64,000 nucleotides of DNA from Rhizobium sp. BK602 (lineage in GTDB: Bacteria > Pseudomonadota > Alphaproteobacteria > Rhizobiales > Rhizobiaceae). The notes beneath the pieces were generated by a model, which was not told the origin of the DNA, did no database searches, and worked only from the letters and a program-made list of their open reading frames with translations. Positions 55,949-64,000 of the stretch are shown here, piece after piece (position 1 is the stretch's first letter; the number at the start of each line of letters is the position of its first letter). The translations under genes and the position numbers were made by a program. The stretch spans positions 744,001 to 808,000 of the forward strand of contig NZ_JACIBC010000001.1 in assembly GCF_014195095.1 (NCBI RefSeq), in the 5' to 3' direction.

Positions 55949-57841
55949 CTAGCGAGACATCGCCTGATCGGCGAGGCTCTGATTGACCGTTACGGTATAT
56001 TTGGACTGCAGGTCGCTGACCATCTGATCCAGAATGTCGTCGCCGGCGGCGTTGGCGATCTGCGCCGCCTGCTGATCGGCATTGCTCAATGCGTCCGTCG
56101 TCGGATTGTTGTTGACGTCCGTGACCTTCAGCAGGATCTGCGTGGTATCGTCGGCGCCCACCGCATTGGCAACGGCATCGACCGGACCGGAGAAGACCGC
56201 CGCGACGCCGCCGCGACCCAGCACCGGATCGTCGGTCGTGCGGGTGACATCGGCCTTGCTTTCGACCGCGATGCCCAGCGGCGCGGCGATATCGGCAAGC
56301 GACTTGCCCTTCTGGGCTTCCTGCTTCAGCTCGGCGGCCTTGGCGGCAAGTGCGACCTTCTGCTGCTCGGCGGTCCAGTCGGCAACGGCCTTCTCACGCA
56401 CGTCCGTGAGCGGACGGTCGTGGTCGGGCGTGACGTTCAGGACGTCGTACCAGACATAGCCGTCATTGCCGACGGTCAGTGGCGCGGCATTGCTGCCCTG
56501 ATCGGCCTTGAAGATTTCCGCCAGCAATTGCTGCTTGGCCGGCAGGTCCTTGACCTCGTCGCCGTTCTGATCGAGCCCCTTCGCATCGATCGCATCGATG
56601 GTCACGGTCTTCAGCTTCAATTGCTGCGCCGCTTCCTGCAGCGATGCGCCGGAGCCGCGCAGGTCTTCGAACTTGTCGTGAACGCTGGTGATTTCGCTAG
56701 CGGCATTGTTGAGCGCAATCAGCTTGCGAACGTCTTCCTTGACCTCGTCGAAGCCCTTTGCGGTCTCGTCCTTTACGTTCGTGACGCGCAGGATCACCGG
56801 GCCGAAGGAGCCATCCACGACGGGCGTCGTGCCGCCTTCCTTGGTGACGGCAAAGGCAGCCTGGGCGATCGTCTGATCCGGAACCTGATCCTTGGTGAAG
56901 GTGCCGAGCAGCACATCGCTGGGCTTCTTGCCCTGGTCGGAAACGAGCTGATCGAAGGTCGTGCCGGTCTTCAGCGCATCCGCGGCCGCATTCGCCAGAT
57001 CCTTGTTGGCGAAGGTGATCTGCTCGATGGTGCGCGTCGCCGGCGTCGTGAAACTATTCTTGCGCTTCTCGAATTCGGCGCGAACGGCGTCATCGGGGAT
57101 GCCTGCGGGATCGGCGATGTCGGCGGCCTGCAGCTTCACATAGGCGACCTTGCGGTATTCGGGAGCGCGGTAACGCGACTTGACGCCATCGAACCACTTC
57201 GACAGCACGTCATCGGCCGGAGCCTTCACCGGATCGATATTGGCATTGGTCAGTAGCAGGTAGTCGATGCTGCGGCTTTCGTCGTGATACTGCTTGACGG
57301 CATCGACCAGAACCTTGGGAGCGGTGAAGCCGTTGGAGACGGCCTCGACGATCTGGCTGCGGACGGCGACCTTGCTGCGCTCCTTGATATAATCATCAGG
57401 ATTGATGCTGCTGTTGCGCAGCAGGAGCTCGAACTTCTGCCGGTCGAACGTGCCGTTCACCGCCTTGAAGGCCGGATCGTCGCCGATGAGTTGCGCGAGA
57501 CGGTCCTGCGACAGGCCGAGATTCATGTCGCTTGCGAGCTGGTCGAGCGATGCGCCGGCCACGAGCTGCGCCACCGTCTGCTGTCCGATGCCGAAAGCGC
57601 GCGCCTGGTCCGGCGTGATCTGCATGCGCAATTGCTGGCTGATCGCCTGGATCTGGCGGCGATAGGCGAGGCGGAATTCGTTGGCGTCGATGTGCTGGTC
57701 ACCGACGGTGACGACGGTATTGCTGCTGCCGCCGGTGATGAGGGAGCGCTCGACCCCCCATATGCCGAAGGCGGCGGCCAGAAGCAGCAGCAAACCCTTG
57801 GCAAACCAGGTATGGGCGATTTTTCTCAGCACATCGAACAT
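55949..57841 (-). CDS. PpiD/SurA-type membrane-anchored peptidyl-prolyl isomerase
   Basis: 630 residues from MFDVLRKIAHTWFAKG at 57841. One membrane helix (GLLLLLAAAFGIWGV) anchors a periplasmic body. It has a SurA_N chaperone region (RQIQAISQQLRMQITPDQARAFG, LVAGASLDQLASD), a parvulin-like domain (about 240-390, with RTIEQITFANKDLANAAAD) and a C-terminal chaperone lobe. PpiD-type proteins help outer-membrane and secreted proteins leave the Sec channel. The parvulin active site is not clearly complete. It is the first gene of the trp-moa run. Confidence 0.87.
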   Translation of the reverse strand: MFDVLRKIAHTWFAKGLLLLLAAAFGIWGVERSLITGGSSNTVVTVGDQHIDANEFRLAYRRQIQAISQQLRMQITPDQARAFGIGQQTVAQLVAGASLDQLASDMNLGLSQDRLAQLIGDDPAFKAVNGTFDRQKFELLLRNSSINPDDYIKERSKVAVRSQIVEAVSNGFTAPKVLVDAVKQYHDESRSIDYLLLTNANIDPVKAPADDVLSKWFDGVKSRYRAPEYRKVAYVKLQAADIADPAGIPDDAVRAEFEKRKNSFTTPATRTIEQITFANKDLANAAADALKTGTTFDQLVSDQGKKPSDVLLGTFTKDQVPDQTIAQAAFAVTKEGGTTPVVDGSFGPVILRVTNVKDETAKGFDEVKEDVRKLIALNNAASEITSVHDKFEDLRGSGASLQEAAQQLKLKTVTIDAIDAKGLDQNGDEVKDLPAKQQLLAEIFKADQGSNAAPLTVGNDGYVWYDVLNVTPDHDRPLTDVREKAVADWTAEQQKVALAAKAAELKQEAQKGKSLADIAAPLGIAVESKADVTRTTDDPVLGRGGVAAVFSGPVDAVANAVGADDTTQILLKVTDVNNNPTTDALSNADQQAAQIANAAGDDILDQMVSDLQSKYTVTVNQSLADQAMSR

Positions 57842-58124
57842 CGGAAGGCAAACCTCGTCATAAACACCGTCTTCACCCCGGGGGCGAAGCAATCGCAGTT
57901 CCTTAGAACAATCCGAACCGGAATTGAAGAGCTACAAGGGAAATCACCGGGCCGGGTATGGCGATGTCGGAACCTTTACCCAGGATTGACGTTGAATGCC
58001 GAGAGCGCATCGCGATCCTTCGGATTCGCTTCTTGCGCTTTCGGTCTTTGATTTTGCGCATGTCGTGGCCGCAAACCGCTGCACACTTTGCGCGACATGC
58101 TTTAGCAAACAAGAGGAGCCGACG

Positions 58125-58406
58125 ATGGTCGAAACGAAATCCGCTTCCGCCCAATCCGCCGCCGCAAAGGCCCGCGCCGACGTCGCGGTCGACGATCTCG
58201 CCGCACAGATTGCCGCACTGCGCGAGGACCTGACGAAGCTTTCCCAGAGCGTGGCAGCGGTCGGGCAGGGCGCGAAATCCGTCGTTACCGAGGAAGCCCA
58301 GGAGATCACGGAACAGCTTAGGGAGCGGGTGCGCCAGGAGCCGATCTTCATGGTGGCGGCCGCGGCCGGCATCGGTTACCTCATCGGCCTGCTCAGCCGC
58401 CGCTAA
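58125..58406 (+). CDS. DUF883 family (ElaB/YqjD-like) membrane-anchored protein
   Basis: 93 residues from ATG 58125, which has GAGGAG upstream. It has a helical, charged N-terminal part (AQIAALREDLTKLSQSV) and a C-terminal membrane anchor (FMVAAAAGIGYLIGLLSRR), the YqjD/ElaB arrangement. In E. coli these bind ribosomes at the inner membrane in stationary phase; the role here is inferred. A long 5' leader contains an inverted repeat, GCATGTCG at 58058 and CGACATGC at 58093. Confidence 0.85.
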   Translation: MVETKSASAQSAAAKARADVAVDDLAAQIAALREDLTKLSQSVAAVGQGAKSVVTEEAQEITEQLRERVRQEPIFMVAAAAGIGYLIGLLSRR

Positions 58407-58661
58407 GATTGACGCATCGCGACGCCGATCAAAATCCTATCTCCGCAGTCACAGCCACCTGCAGGTTCATGCAAGCGCTGAAGCCGCTCATATGAGGCGC
58501 CGGATTTTATCGTTCCCTCACACGGGCGGCGATCCGGCACCTCCCGTTGGCCAGGGACGACTGCTGCATCTTTGTGACACCTCCCGCGACATTTTCGACC
58601 ATCCTTATTTGTGATCGCGCACCCTCTTGAATCGAGCGGGCACTTACTATACGTCACGGCA

Positions 58662-58679
58662 TTATAAGGTTGCTTATGA
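58662..58679. promoter_or_regulatory. MarR-type operator
   Basis: TTATAAG-GTTG-CTTATGA, an inverted repeat matching at six of seven positions. It lies 19 bases before the marR-type ATG. This is the common place for autoregulation of marR-emrAB operons. Confidence 0.5.
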
Positions 58680-58698
58680 ATAGCAGGCTTCTCATATC

Positions 58699-59163
58699 AT
58701 GACCACGGCCCCGACCCTCGGATTTCTCCTGCATGACGTTGCCCGGCTTCTTCGGAAGCGGTTCGAGCAGCGCGCGAAGGATATGGGATTGACGCGTTCG
58801 CAATGGCAGACGCTCGCCTATCTCTCGCATAACGAAGGCATCCATCAGGCCGGTCTCGCCGAAATATTGGAGGTCGAGCCGATCACCCTCGTGCGCATCC
58901 TCGACAAGCTGGCCGAACGCGGCCTTGTCGAGCGCCGCCAGCATCCGAAAGACCGCCGGAGCTGGCTGCTCTACATGCACGACGAGGCCCGGCCGTTGCT
59001 CGAGGCGATGCGCAATGCAGGCGACCTGACCCGTAAGGAGGCGCTCGAGGGTGTCCCGCCCGAAGAACACGAGCACCTCTACCAACTGCTTACCCTTATG
59101 AAATCCAACCTGGTCCAGGCCTGCCGCTCGACGGTCGGCGACAAAGAGACACATCATGGCTGA
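58699..59163 (+). CDS. MarR-family transcriptional regulator of the efflux operon
   Basis: 154 residues. The winged helix-turn-helix is clear: LTRSQWQTLAYLSHNEGIHQ, LAEILEVEPITLVRILDKLAERGLVERR and PKDRRSWLLYM. It is expected to repress the hlyD-MFS genes until a phenolic or similar ligand binds. Its last eight bases overlap the start of the HlyD gene, so the operon is translationally coupled. A dyad sits just upstream. Confidence 0.92.
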   Translation: MTTAPTLGFLLHDVARLLRKRFEQRAKDMGLTRSQWQTLAYLSHNEGIHQAGLAEILEVEPITLVRILDKLAERGLVERRQHPKDRRSWLLYMHDEARPLLEAMRNAGDLTRKEALEGVPPEEHEHLYQLLTLMKSNLVQACRSTVGDKETHHG

Positions 59164-60394
59164 CGCATCCACTCCGCTCCGAGTACCCGCAAATGCAAAC
59201 TCCGCCGATGAACAAGCGGCAATCGAACAGAACCAGACAACCGTGGCCGAGGCACCGTCCTCCAGCCCGACGCCCGCGCCGGCCGCGGCTGGAAATGCGG
59301 CTCCGACCGCGAATTCCGAAAAGCCGCGCAAGCGCCGCAGCCCGACCCGGCCGATCCTCTTCGCGCTGCTGCCGGTCGCGCTGGTGGTCGGCGGTTATTA
59401 CTACGTCACCGGCGGGCAGGTCATGTCCACCGACAATGCCTATATCCAGGCCGATATGGTCGGCGTCTCCACCGATGTTTCCGGCACGGTGATCTCGGTC
59501 GATGTGCATGAGAACGAGGTGGTGAAGAAAGGGCAGGTGCTGTTCCGGCTGAAGCCCGATTCCTTCCGCATCGCGCTCGAAGGCGCGCAAGCGCAGCTCG
59601 GCAATGCCCGCAACCAGATCCTGAACCTGCAGGCAAGCTACAAGCAATCTCTCGCCGAAATCGCCCAGGCGCAGGCCGACATCCCTTATTACCAGACCGA
59701 ATATGAGCGCCAGCAGAACCTGATCAGCAGCTCGGTCGCCTCCAAGGCCGCCTACGATCAGGCCAAGCACAATCTCGAAGCCGCACAGCAGAAGGTTTCG
59801 GTCGCCCAGGCGCAGGCGGCAGCCACGCTCGCCCAGCTCGGCGGCAATGCCGATCTGCCGGTCGAACAGAACCCGGTCTACCTGCAGGCCAAGGCCACCG
59901 TCGACAATGCCCAGCGCGAACTGGACGACACCGTCGTGCGCGCGCCCTTCGACGGCATCGCCACCAATGTTCCCTCGCTGCAGGTCGGCGCCTATCTGAC
60001 AGCCGCCCAGCAAGGCTTCTCGCTGGTCTCGACCACCAATATGTGGATCAACGCCAGCCCGAAGGAAACCGAGCTGACCTATGTCCGCATCGGCCAGAAG
60101 GTCGACATTTCCGTCGACGCCTATCCGGGCGTCACCTGGAAGGGCACCGTCGCCAGTATCTCGCCGGCCTCGGGGGCGAGCTTCTCGCTGCTGCCGGCGC
60201 AGAACACTACGGGCAACTGGGTGAAGGTGGTACAGCGCATTCCGATGATCATCAGCATCGACGACATGCAGGGTAAACCGCCGCTGCGCGTCGGCATGAG
60301 CGTGGTCGCCGATGTCGATACCGGCCATGCACGCGGCCTGCCGGATGCCATCGCCGGCCTATTCGGCCAAGCCCGCGGTCAGGATCATGAGTAA
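59156..60394 (+). CDS. HlyD-family membrane fusion protein (EmrA-like)
   Basis: 412 residues. The first 60 are cytosolic and rich in Ala, Pro and Thr; a helix follows at about 62-82 (ILFALLPVALVVGGYYYV). Then come a lipoyl-like half (NEVVKKGQVLFRLKPDSFRI), a long coiled coil (about 140-245) and the second lipoyl half with VRAPFDGIATNVPSLQVGAYL. EmrA-type proteins link an inner-membrane MFS pump to an outer-membrane channel. It overlaps the MarR gene and the MFS gene by eight bases each. Confidence 0.93.
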   Translation: MADASTPLRVPANANSADEQAAIEQNQTTVAEAPSSSPTPAPAAAGNAAPTANSEKPRKRRSPTRPILFALLPVALVVGGYYYVTGGQVMSTDNAYIQADMVGVSTDVSGTVISVDVHENEVVKKGQVLFRLKPDSFRIALEGAQAQLGNARNQILNLQASYKQSLAEIAQAQADIPYYQTEYERQQNLISSSVASKAAYDQAKHNLEAAQQKVSVAQAQAAATLAQLGGNADLPVEQNPVYLQAKATVDNAQRELDDTVVRAPFDGIATNVPSLQVGAYLTAAQQGFSLVSTTNMWINASPKETELTYVRIGQKVDISVDAYPGVTWKGTVASISPASGASFSLLPAQNTTGNWVKVVQRIPMIISIDDMQGKPPLRVGMSVVADVDTGHARGLPDAIAGLFGQARGQDHE

Positions 60395-61925
60395 CGCGGC
60401 AGTCTCTTCCGGCCCGATCGCCAATCGCGGCGCGATCACCGCCTGCGTCATCCTGGCGGTGATCATGCAGGCGCTGGACACCACCATCGCCAATGTCGCC
60501 CTGCCGCATATCCAGGGCGACGTTTCGGCCAGCGCCGACCAGATCAACTGGGTGCTGACCTCCTATATCGTCGCCGCCGCGATCATGACGCCACCCTCCG
60601 GCTTCCTGTCGGCCAAGTTCGGGCGCAAGCGCGTGCTTCTGGTGGCGATCGCCGGTTTCGTCGTCGCCTCCGTGCTGTGCGGCCTGTCGGAATCCCTGGT
60701 GCAGATCGTCGGCTTCCGCCTGCTGCAGGGCCTGTTCGGCGCCTCGCTGGTGCCGCTGTCGCAGGGTATCCTGCTCGATATCTATAATGTCGAGGAACGC
60801 GGCCGTGCCATGGCGCTGTTCGGCGTCTCCGTCATGGTCGGTCCGGTGCTCGGCCCCGTCATCGGCGGCTGGCTGACCGATAACATAAGCTGGCGCTGGG
60901 TGTTCTACATCAACGTGCCGATCGGCGCGCTCGCCTTTTTCGGCATCGTCGTCTACGTCACCGAAACCAAGCTGGATGCGCTCGCCAAGCTCGACTGGTT
61001 CGGCTTCGGCATGCTGTCGATCGCCATCGCAGCGCTGCAGCTTTTCCTCGATCGCGGCGAACAGCTCGACTGGTTCTATTCCGGCGAGATCATCATCGAG
61101 GCGCTGGTCTGTGCCTGCGCCTTCTATCTCTTCATCGTGCACACGTTCACGGCCGAAAGAAGCTTCGTCAATCCACGGCTGTTCCTCGACCAGAACTTCG
61201 CCGTCAGCATGCTGTTCATCTTCATCGTCGGCGTTACCTATCTGGCCTCGCTGGCGCTGATGACGCCCTATCTGCAGACGCTGATGGGCTATCCGGTCGT
61301 CACCGCCGGCATCGTCATGGGCCCGCGCGGTCTCGGCACCATGTCCTGCATGTTCCTGGTGGGACGGCTGATCGGCAAGGTGGACACGCGCTGGCTGCTG
61401 TTCATCGGCCTGGCACTGACGGCCTGGGCGATGTACGACATGACCGGCTGGACGCCCGATGTCTCGCAATGGACGCTGATCTCTGTCGGCTTCGTGCAGG
61501 GGGCGGGGCTCGGCTTCCTCTTCGTGCCGCTGACCACCATCGCCTTTGCAACCCTGCCGGCGCAGATGCGCGGCGAGGGGACCGGCCTCTACAATCTCTC
61601 GCGCAATATCGGCTCCAGCGTCGGCATCTCCGTCGTCTCGATGCTGATCACCGAGAATACGCAGGTCAACCACTCGACCATCGCCGCCTATGTGACGCCG
61701 TTCAACCGATATTTCGACGCGACGGCGGCGCAGGGCCTGAGCCCGGTGACGGCCGTCGGCCGCGCCGCGCTCGACAACGTCATCACCACGCAGGCGACGA
61801 TCATCGCCTATATGGACGATTTCAAGCTGCTGATGCTGATGTCGATCTGCGCCATGCCGCTATTGATGCTGCTGCGCAAGCCGAAGGCGCCGCCGGCGGT
61901 CGACCATAGCGTCGCGATGGAATAG
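60387..61925 (+). CDS. MFS multidrug efflux pump, DHA2 family (EmrB-like)
   Basis: 512 residues from MSNAAVSSGPIANRG at 60387. Fourteen membrane helices are expected. The DHA2 motif C-like LDTTIANVALPHIQGD in helix 1, the motif A loop SAKFGRKRVLL, and GPVLGPVIGGWLTDNISWRWVFYINVP are all conserved. It exports hydrophobic compounds with the HlyD partner. Start and HlyD stop overlap by eight bases. A terminator at 61961 ends the operon. Confidence 0.94.
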   Translation: MSNAAVSSGPIANRGAITACVILAVIMQALDTTIANVALPHIQGDVSASADQINWVLTSYIVAAAIMTPPSGFLSAKFGRKRVLLVAIAGFVVASVLCGLSESLVQIVGFRLLQGLFGASLVPLSQGILLDIYNVEERGRAMALFGVSVMVGPVLGPVIGGWLTDNISWRWVFYINVPIGALAFFGIVVYVTETKLDALAKLDWFGFGMLSIAIAALQLFLDRGEQLDWFYSGEIIIEALVCACAFYLFIVHTFTAERSFVNPRLFLDQNFAVSMLFIFIVGVTYLASLALMTPYLQTLMGYPVVTAGIVMGPRGLGTMSCMFLVGRLIGKVDTRWLLFIGLALTAWAMYDMTGWTPDVSQWTLISVGFVQGAGLGFLFVPLTTIAFATLPAQMRGEGTGLYNLSRNIGSSVGISVVSMLITENTQVNHSTIAAYVTPFNRYFDATAAQGLSPVTAVGRAALDNVITTQATIIAYMDDFKLLMLMSICAMPLLMLLRKPKAPPAVDHSVAME

Positions 61926-61960
61926 CAGCGCGGTCTTTCCAGTTCGCTGCGCGGCTGACT

Positions 61961-61992
61961 GGCCGCCGGATATCGTGCCGGCGGCCTTTTAT
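61961..61992 (+). terminator. Intrinsic terminator of the efflux operon
   Basis: GGCCGCCGG and CCGGCGGCC form a perfect 9-bp stem around ATATCGTG, followed by TTTTATTAT. It lies between the MFS stop and the end of the convergent glycosylase gene. Confidence 0.87.
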
Positions 61993-62004
61993 TATCTCCC
62001 CCTG

Positions 62005-62601
62005 TTAGGGGAAACGACGGCTCAAAAAGCGCGAGCCGGCTGCGCCGAAACGCCAGAGCGGATCGACATTCTTGCTGATCCCGATCCGCTTGCCCGCGAC
62101 CAGGGGCAAAGGCTCCGCTTGTGCGATTTCAAACGGTGCCACATCCAGCGCCAAGCCGTTCTGGCCGATATCGATGCCGAGCGCCTGCGTCAGCTTTCCC
62201 GGGCCGCTGCAGAGCGCCGCCATATCGGCGACACCGCGTCTGCGGATCATCTCCTCGATCCCGCTCTCCGGCTCCAATGCCCGGATCAGCACGGCGCTGC
62301 CGGTCGTGCAGACGAAATTCACGCACCAATGGATGCCGTAGGAGCGATAGACATAGACATGCCCAGCCGGGCCGAACATCGCCGCATTGCGCGCCGTCGG
62401 CCCGCGAAAGGCATGCGACGCCTCATCGTCAGGCCGATAAGCCTCCGTCTCCACGATCCGCCCGCCGACCCCGGCCGCCAAAAAGCGCATGCCGATCAGA
62501 TCCGCCGCAACGGCCACGGCATCGCGGGAGAAGAAGGCGGTCAGGGCAGGGCCGGCAAGCGGCATCGTGCCAAGGGGCAAAAGCTGATCTTGCGGCGTCA
62601 T
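62005..62601 (-). CDS. DNA-3-methyladenine glycosylase (MPG/AAG type)
   Basis: 198 residues from [11 protein letters not shown] at 62601. It has the AAG family motifs: [20 protein letters not shown] with the catalytic Glu, [24 protein letters not shown] and [13 protein letters not shown]. It removes alkylated purines such as 3-methyladenine in base excision repair. The start at 62637 in the same frame would add 12 residues that do not look like the family. It is convergent with the efflux operon and separated from tRNA-Ser by about 190 bases. Confidence 0.92.
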   Translation of the reverse strand: MTPQDQLLPLGTMPLAGPALTAFFSRDAVAVAADLIGMRFLAAGVGGRIVETEAYRPDDEASHAFRGPTARNAAMFGPAGHVYVYRSYGIHWCVNFVCTTGSAVLIRALEPESGIEEMIRRRGVADMAALCSGPGKLTQALGIDIGQNGLALDVAPFEIAQAEPLPLVAGKRIGISKNVDPLWRFGAAGSRFLSRRFP

Positions 62602-62792
62602 GGACGGGCAATGTCCTTCCGGAGAGTCGATCCGCAAACCAGTATCGCGCCTTCTCCGAAACGCCTAGCCCAATCCCCACCTTCTCCTTCGGCGCGGATT
62701 TGCGTCAGCCACGAACGCTGCCGGTTGACGCTCCGGCCCGAATAGCTGTAAAGCCAGCCGACCACATTGCTGAACATCGTGCTTCGGCAGCA

Positions 62793-62882
62793 GGAAGAGT
62801 GTCCGAGTGGTTTAAGGAACCGGTCTTGAAAACCGGCGTGCGGGAAACCGTACCGTGGGTTCGAATCCCACCTCTTCCGCCA
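62793..62882 (+). tRNA. tRNA-Ser, anticodon TGA
   Basis: A class II tRNA. The acceptor pair GGAAGAG / CTCTTCC is followed by G and an encoded CCA. The anticodon stem CCGGT/ACCGG encloses CTTGAAA, with anticodon TGA for UCA codons. It has the long variable arm of tRNA-Ser and the T loop TTCGAAT. A terminator follows at 62915. Confidence 0.97.
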
Positions 62883-62914
62883 TTTCCCTTTCCAATTGCA
62901 TCGCAAATAGCCGG

Positions 62915-62960
62915 CGAGGCGACCGGGTCAAATGATCTGGACGTCGCCTCGGGTATTTTT
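62915..62960 (+). terminator. Terminator after tRNA-Ser
   Basis: CGAGGCGAC and GTCGCCTCG form a perfect 9-bp stem with a 19-base loop, then GGTATTTTT. It lies between tRNA-Ser and the end of the convergent FkbM gene. Confidence 0.75.
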
Positions 62961-62971
62961 GAACCAAGGAC

Positions 62972-63727
62972 TTACACCGGCGTGCAGAAGAGCTGCGTGA
63001 ATTTGAAGCTCGTCAGCCAGGCAATATCCGGAGACATGCCGACGTCGTGAATTTCCTTGTCGTCATAGGCGTCGATTTTGAAGCTATATTCCAGATCCTG
63101 AAATATCTCGATGATCTTCGAGACCGTTTTGGTTGGATTGTCGAAGAGGAAATTGTGAAGTTCGAGGTTGATATAGGGCCGGTCGGACAAGATCCTCGGC
63201 GCTCCGAGCAGCACCTCCAGATCGGCGCCGTCAACGTCGATTTTCAGAAAGTCGACCTTTCTGGAATGATCATAATCGTCATCGAGCCGGACGACCTCCA
63301 CCTTCGTCGACATTCTCGGGTCCTGATCCGAGGACAGGACCATGAACGAGCCCATATTGTCCTGAACAGGCAGGAAGCCTCTTTGATCTCCGGCGGCACG
63401 GGGATGGACGACAACATTGCGAAGCCCGTTCAGTTTCGCATTGCGCTCGATCAGGGCGGCATTGCGAGGTGAGGCCTCCCAGGCATGAACCACGCCGGTC
63501 GGCCCCGCGCATAGCGCCAGAAGAACCGTGGTCAGCCCCTGATGGGCGCCGCATTCAAGAACCGTCGCCCCCGGCTTGATGGTGTCGATCCACCATTGCC
63601 GCTCGCTCTGCCATTGATTGGGATAGTTATACCACTGTCGCCCCAGCTCATCCTCGACATGGACGTCAAACTTATACGGTCCGATAGATCGCTCTCTGGC
63701 AATAAACGGCTCAAAGATCTCCGACAT
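62972..63727 (-). CDS. FkbM-family methyltransferase
   Basis: 251 residues. The SAM-binding fold shows VLECGAHQGLTTVLLALCAG (motif I), VHAWEASPRNAALIERNAKLNG (Glu binding the ribose), and KVDFLKIDVDGADLEVLLGA, the FkbM hallmark. It O-methylates a sugar or similar hydroxyl; polysaccharide or nodulation-type substrates are possible but not shown. The 240 bases 63001-63240 have 122 G+C (51%), lower than the core genes. It lies next to tRNA-Ser, a common insertion site. Nothing else of its cluster is in the window. Confidence 0.88.
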   Translation of the reverse strand: MSEIFEPFIARERSIGPYKFDVHVEDELGRQWYNYPNQWQSERQWWIDTIKPGATVLECGAHQGLTTVLLALCAGPTGVVHAWEASPRNAALIERNAKLNGLRNVVVHPRAAGDQRGFLPVQDNMGSFMVLSSDQDPRMSTKVEVVRLDDDYDHSRKVDFLKIDVDGADLEVLLGAPRILSDRPYINLELHNFLFDNPTKTVSKIIEIFQDLEYSFKIDAYDDKEIHDVGMSPDIAWLTSFKFTQLFCTPV

Positions 63728-64000
63728 GCTAGTATGCCCCCTTTAACCAACAACAAGGCATTCAACCGGAAGCTGAACGCAGCTCCATAATCTATATGCA
63801 CGCGCGACATCAGGCAATAATTAGAATTGACTAATGATTACCCAGGCCGATCGTGATTTCCACAATAGCAATGCGACATTGCAGGGCGGGCGAAGCGGAT
63901 ATCGGCTCGCGGTCCGCAGACTTTGCCGGAGATCGGTCGCCCGCGAAAAGGTGATTGGCCTTCCGCCTTCCGCAACGCTACTAAGGCCGTTGGAATGACA
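63728..64000. other. Intergenic end of window
   Basis: I see no gene in these 273 bases. The part next to 63727 is AT-rich and probably holds the promoter of the FkbM gene. The rest is cut by the window edge. Confidence 0.4.

Noticed and set aside
62883-64000. Attachment-site repeat of the tRNA-Ser 3' end
   Set aside because: I searched the remaining 1.1 kb for a second copy of the T-arm and acceptor sequence and saw none; the window may be too short.

Overview
The window is ordinary chromosome of an alphaproteobacterium. High G+C, the runs of family members and the gene neighbourhoods (DUF1489, DUF599, DUF2336, DUF883, BTLCP peptidase, folE-hisI beside an IscU-like scaffold, tpiA-secG-pyrG, trpDC-moaC-moeA) point to Rhizobiaceae, most likely Rhizobium in the broad sense. 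There are no rRNA genes, transposases, phage genes or CRISPR arrays. About 65 protein genes and two tRNA genes are supported.

Layout. 1-7.6 kb: 5' part of propionyl-CoA carboxylase alpha (cut by the window edge), a DMT permease, an XRE regulator, lipB, tRNA-Leu(GAG), a small secreted repeat protein, a peptide-deformylase-like protein that has lost metal ligands, mgtE and a MerR regulator. 7.7-19.5 kb: a low-GC glutathione S-transferase, membrane proteins, sdaA, a D,D-carboxypeptidase with SPOR domain, a LapG-like cysteine peptidase, a prolyl aminopeptidase, a PilZ protein and a PAS protein. 19.6-31.7 kb: a possible small RNA or leader, rhomboid protease, CBS protein, patatin, hisI, folE, Fe-S scaffold, yidD, thrS, two flavin enzymes, DUF2336 and GNAT proteins. 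31.8-43.1 kb: AI-2E-type permease, phytase-like esterase, an acquired HEPN/nucleotidyltransferase pair, parE, a secreted hydrolase, tpiA-secG-pyrG, then a GlxA-type regulator divergent from a rhodanese. 43.2-52.3 kb: Ni/Co permease, a FecR-CHASE2 cyclase pair, LysE/LysR, two divergent citrate synthases (one with an N-terminal helix-turn-helix), a VOC protein and gnd. 52.3-64 kb: the ppiD-like-trpD-trpC-moaC-moeA operon, a marR-hlyD-MFS efflux operon, a 3-methyladenine glycosylase, tRNA-Ser(TGA) and an FkbM methyltransferase.

Most genes are core housekeeping: lipoylation, translation (thrS), topoisomerase IV, CTP, tryptophan and molybdenum cofactor synthesis, glycolysis and pentose phosphate pathway. 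The accessory parts are the GST, the HEPN/MNT pair and the FkbM gene. Sampled 240-base stretches of these are about 50-53% G+C, against roughly two thirds in the neighbouring core line counted.

The most unusual points are (1) the divergent citrate synthases, whose 78-base gap carries two ATTGA-type palindromes 20 bp apart beside the gene for the HTH-fused enzyme, suggesting an enzyme that regulates its own locus; (2) the CHASE2 cyclase with FecR partner, in which both canonical adenine-recognition residues are replaced; (3) the deformylase-like protein without two of three metal ligands; (4) the HEPN/MNT module with a degenerate RNase motif; and (5) a terminator-ended noncoding stretch upstream of the rhomboid gene.
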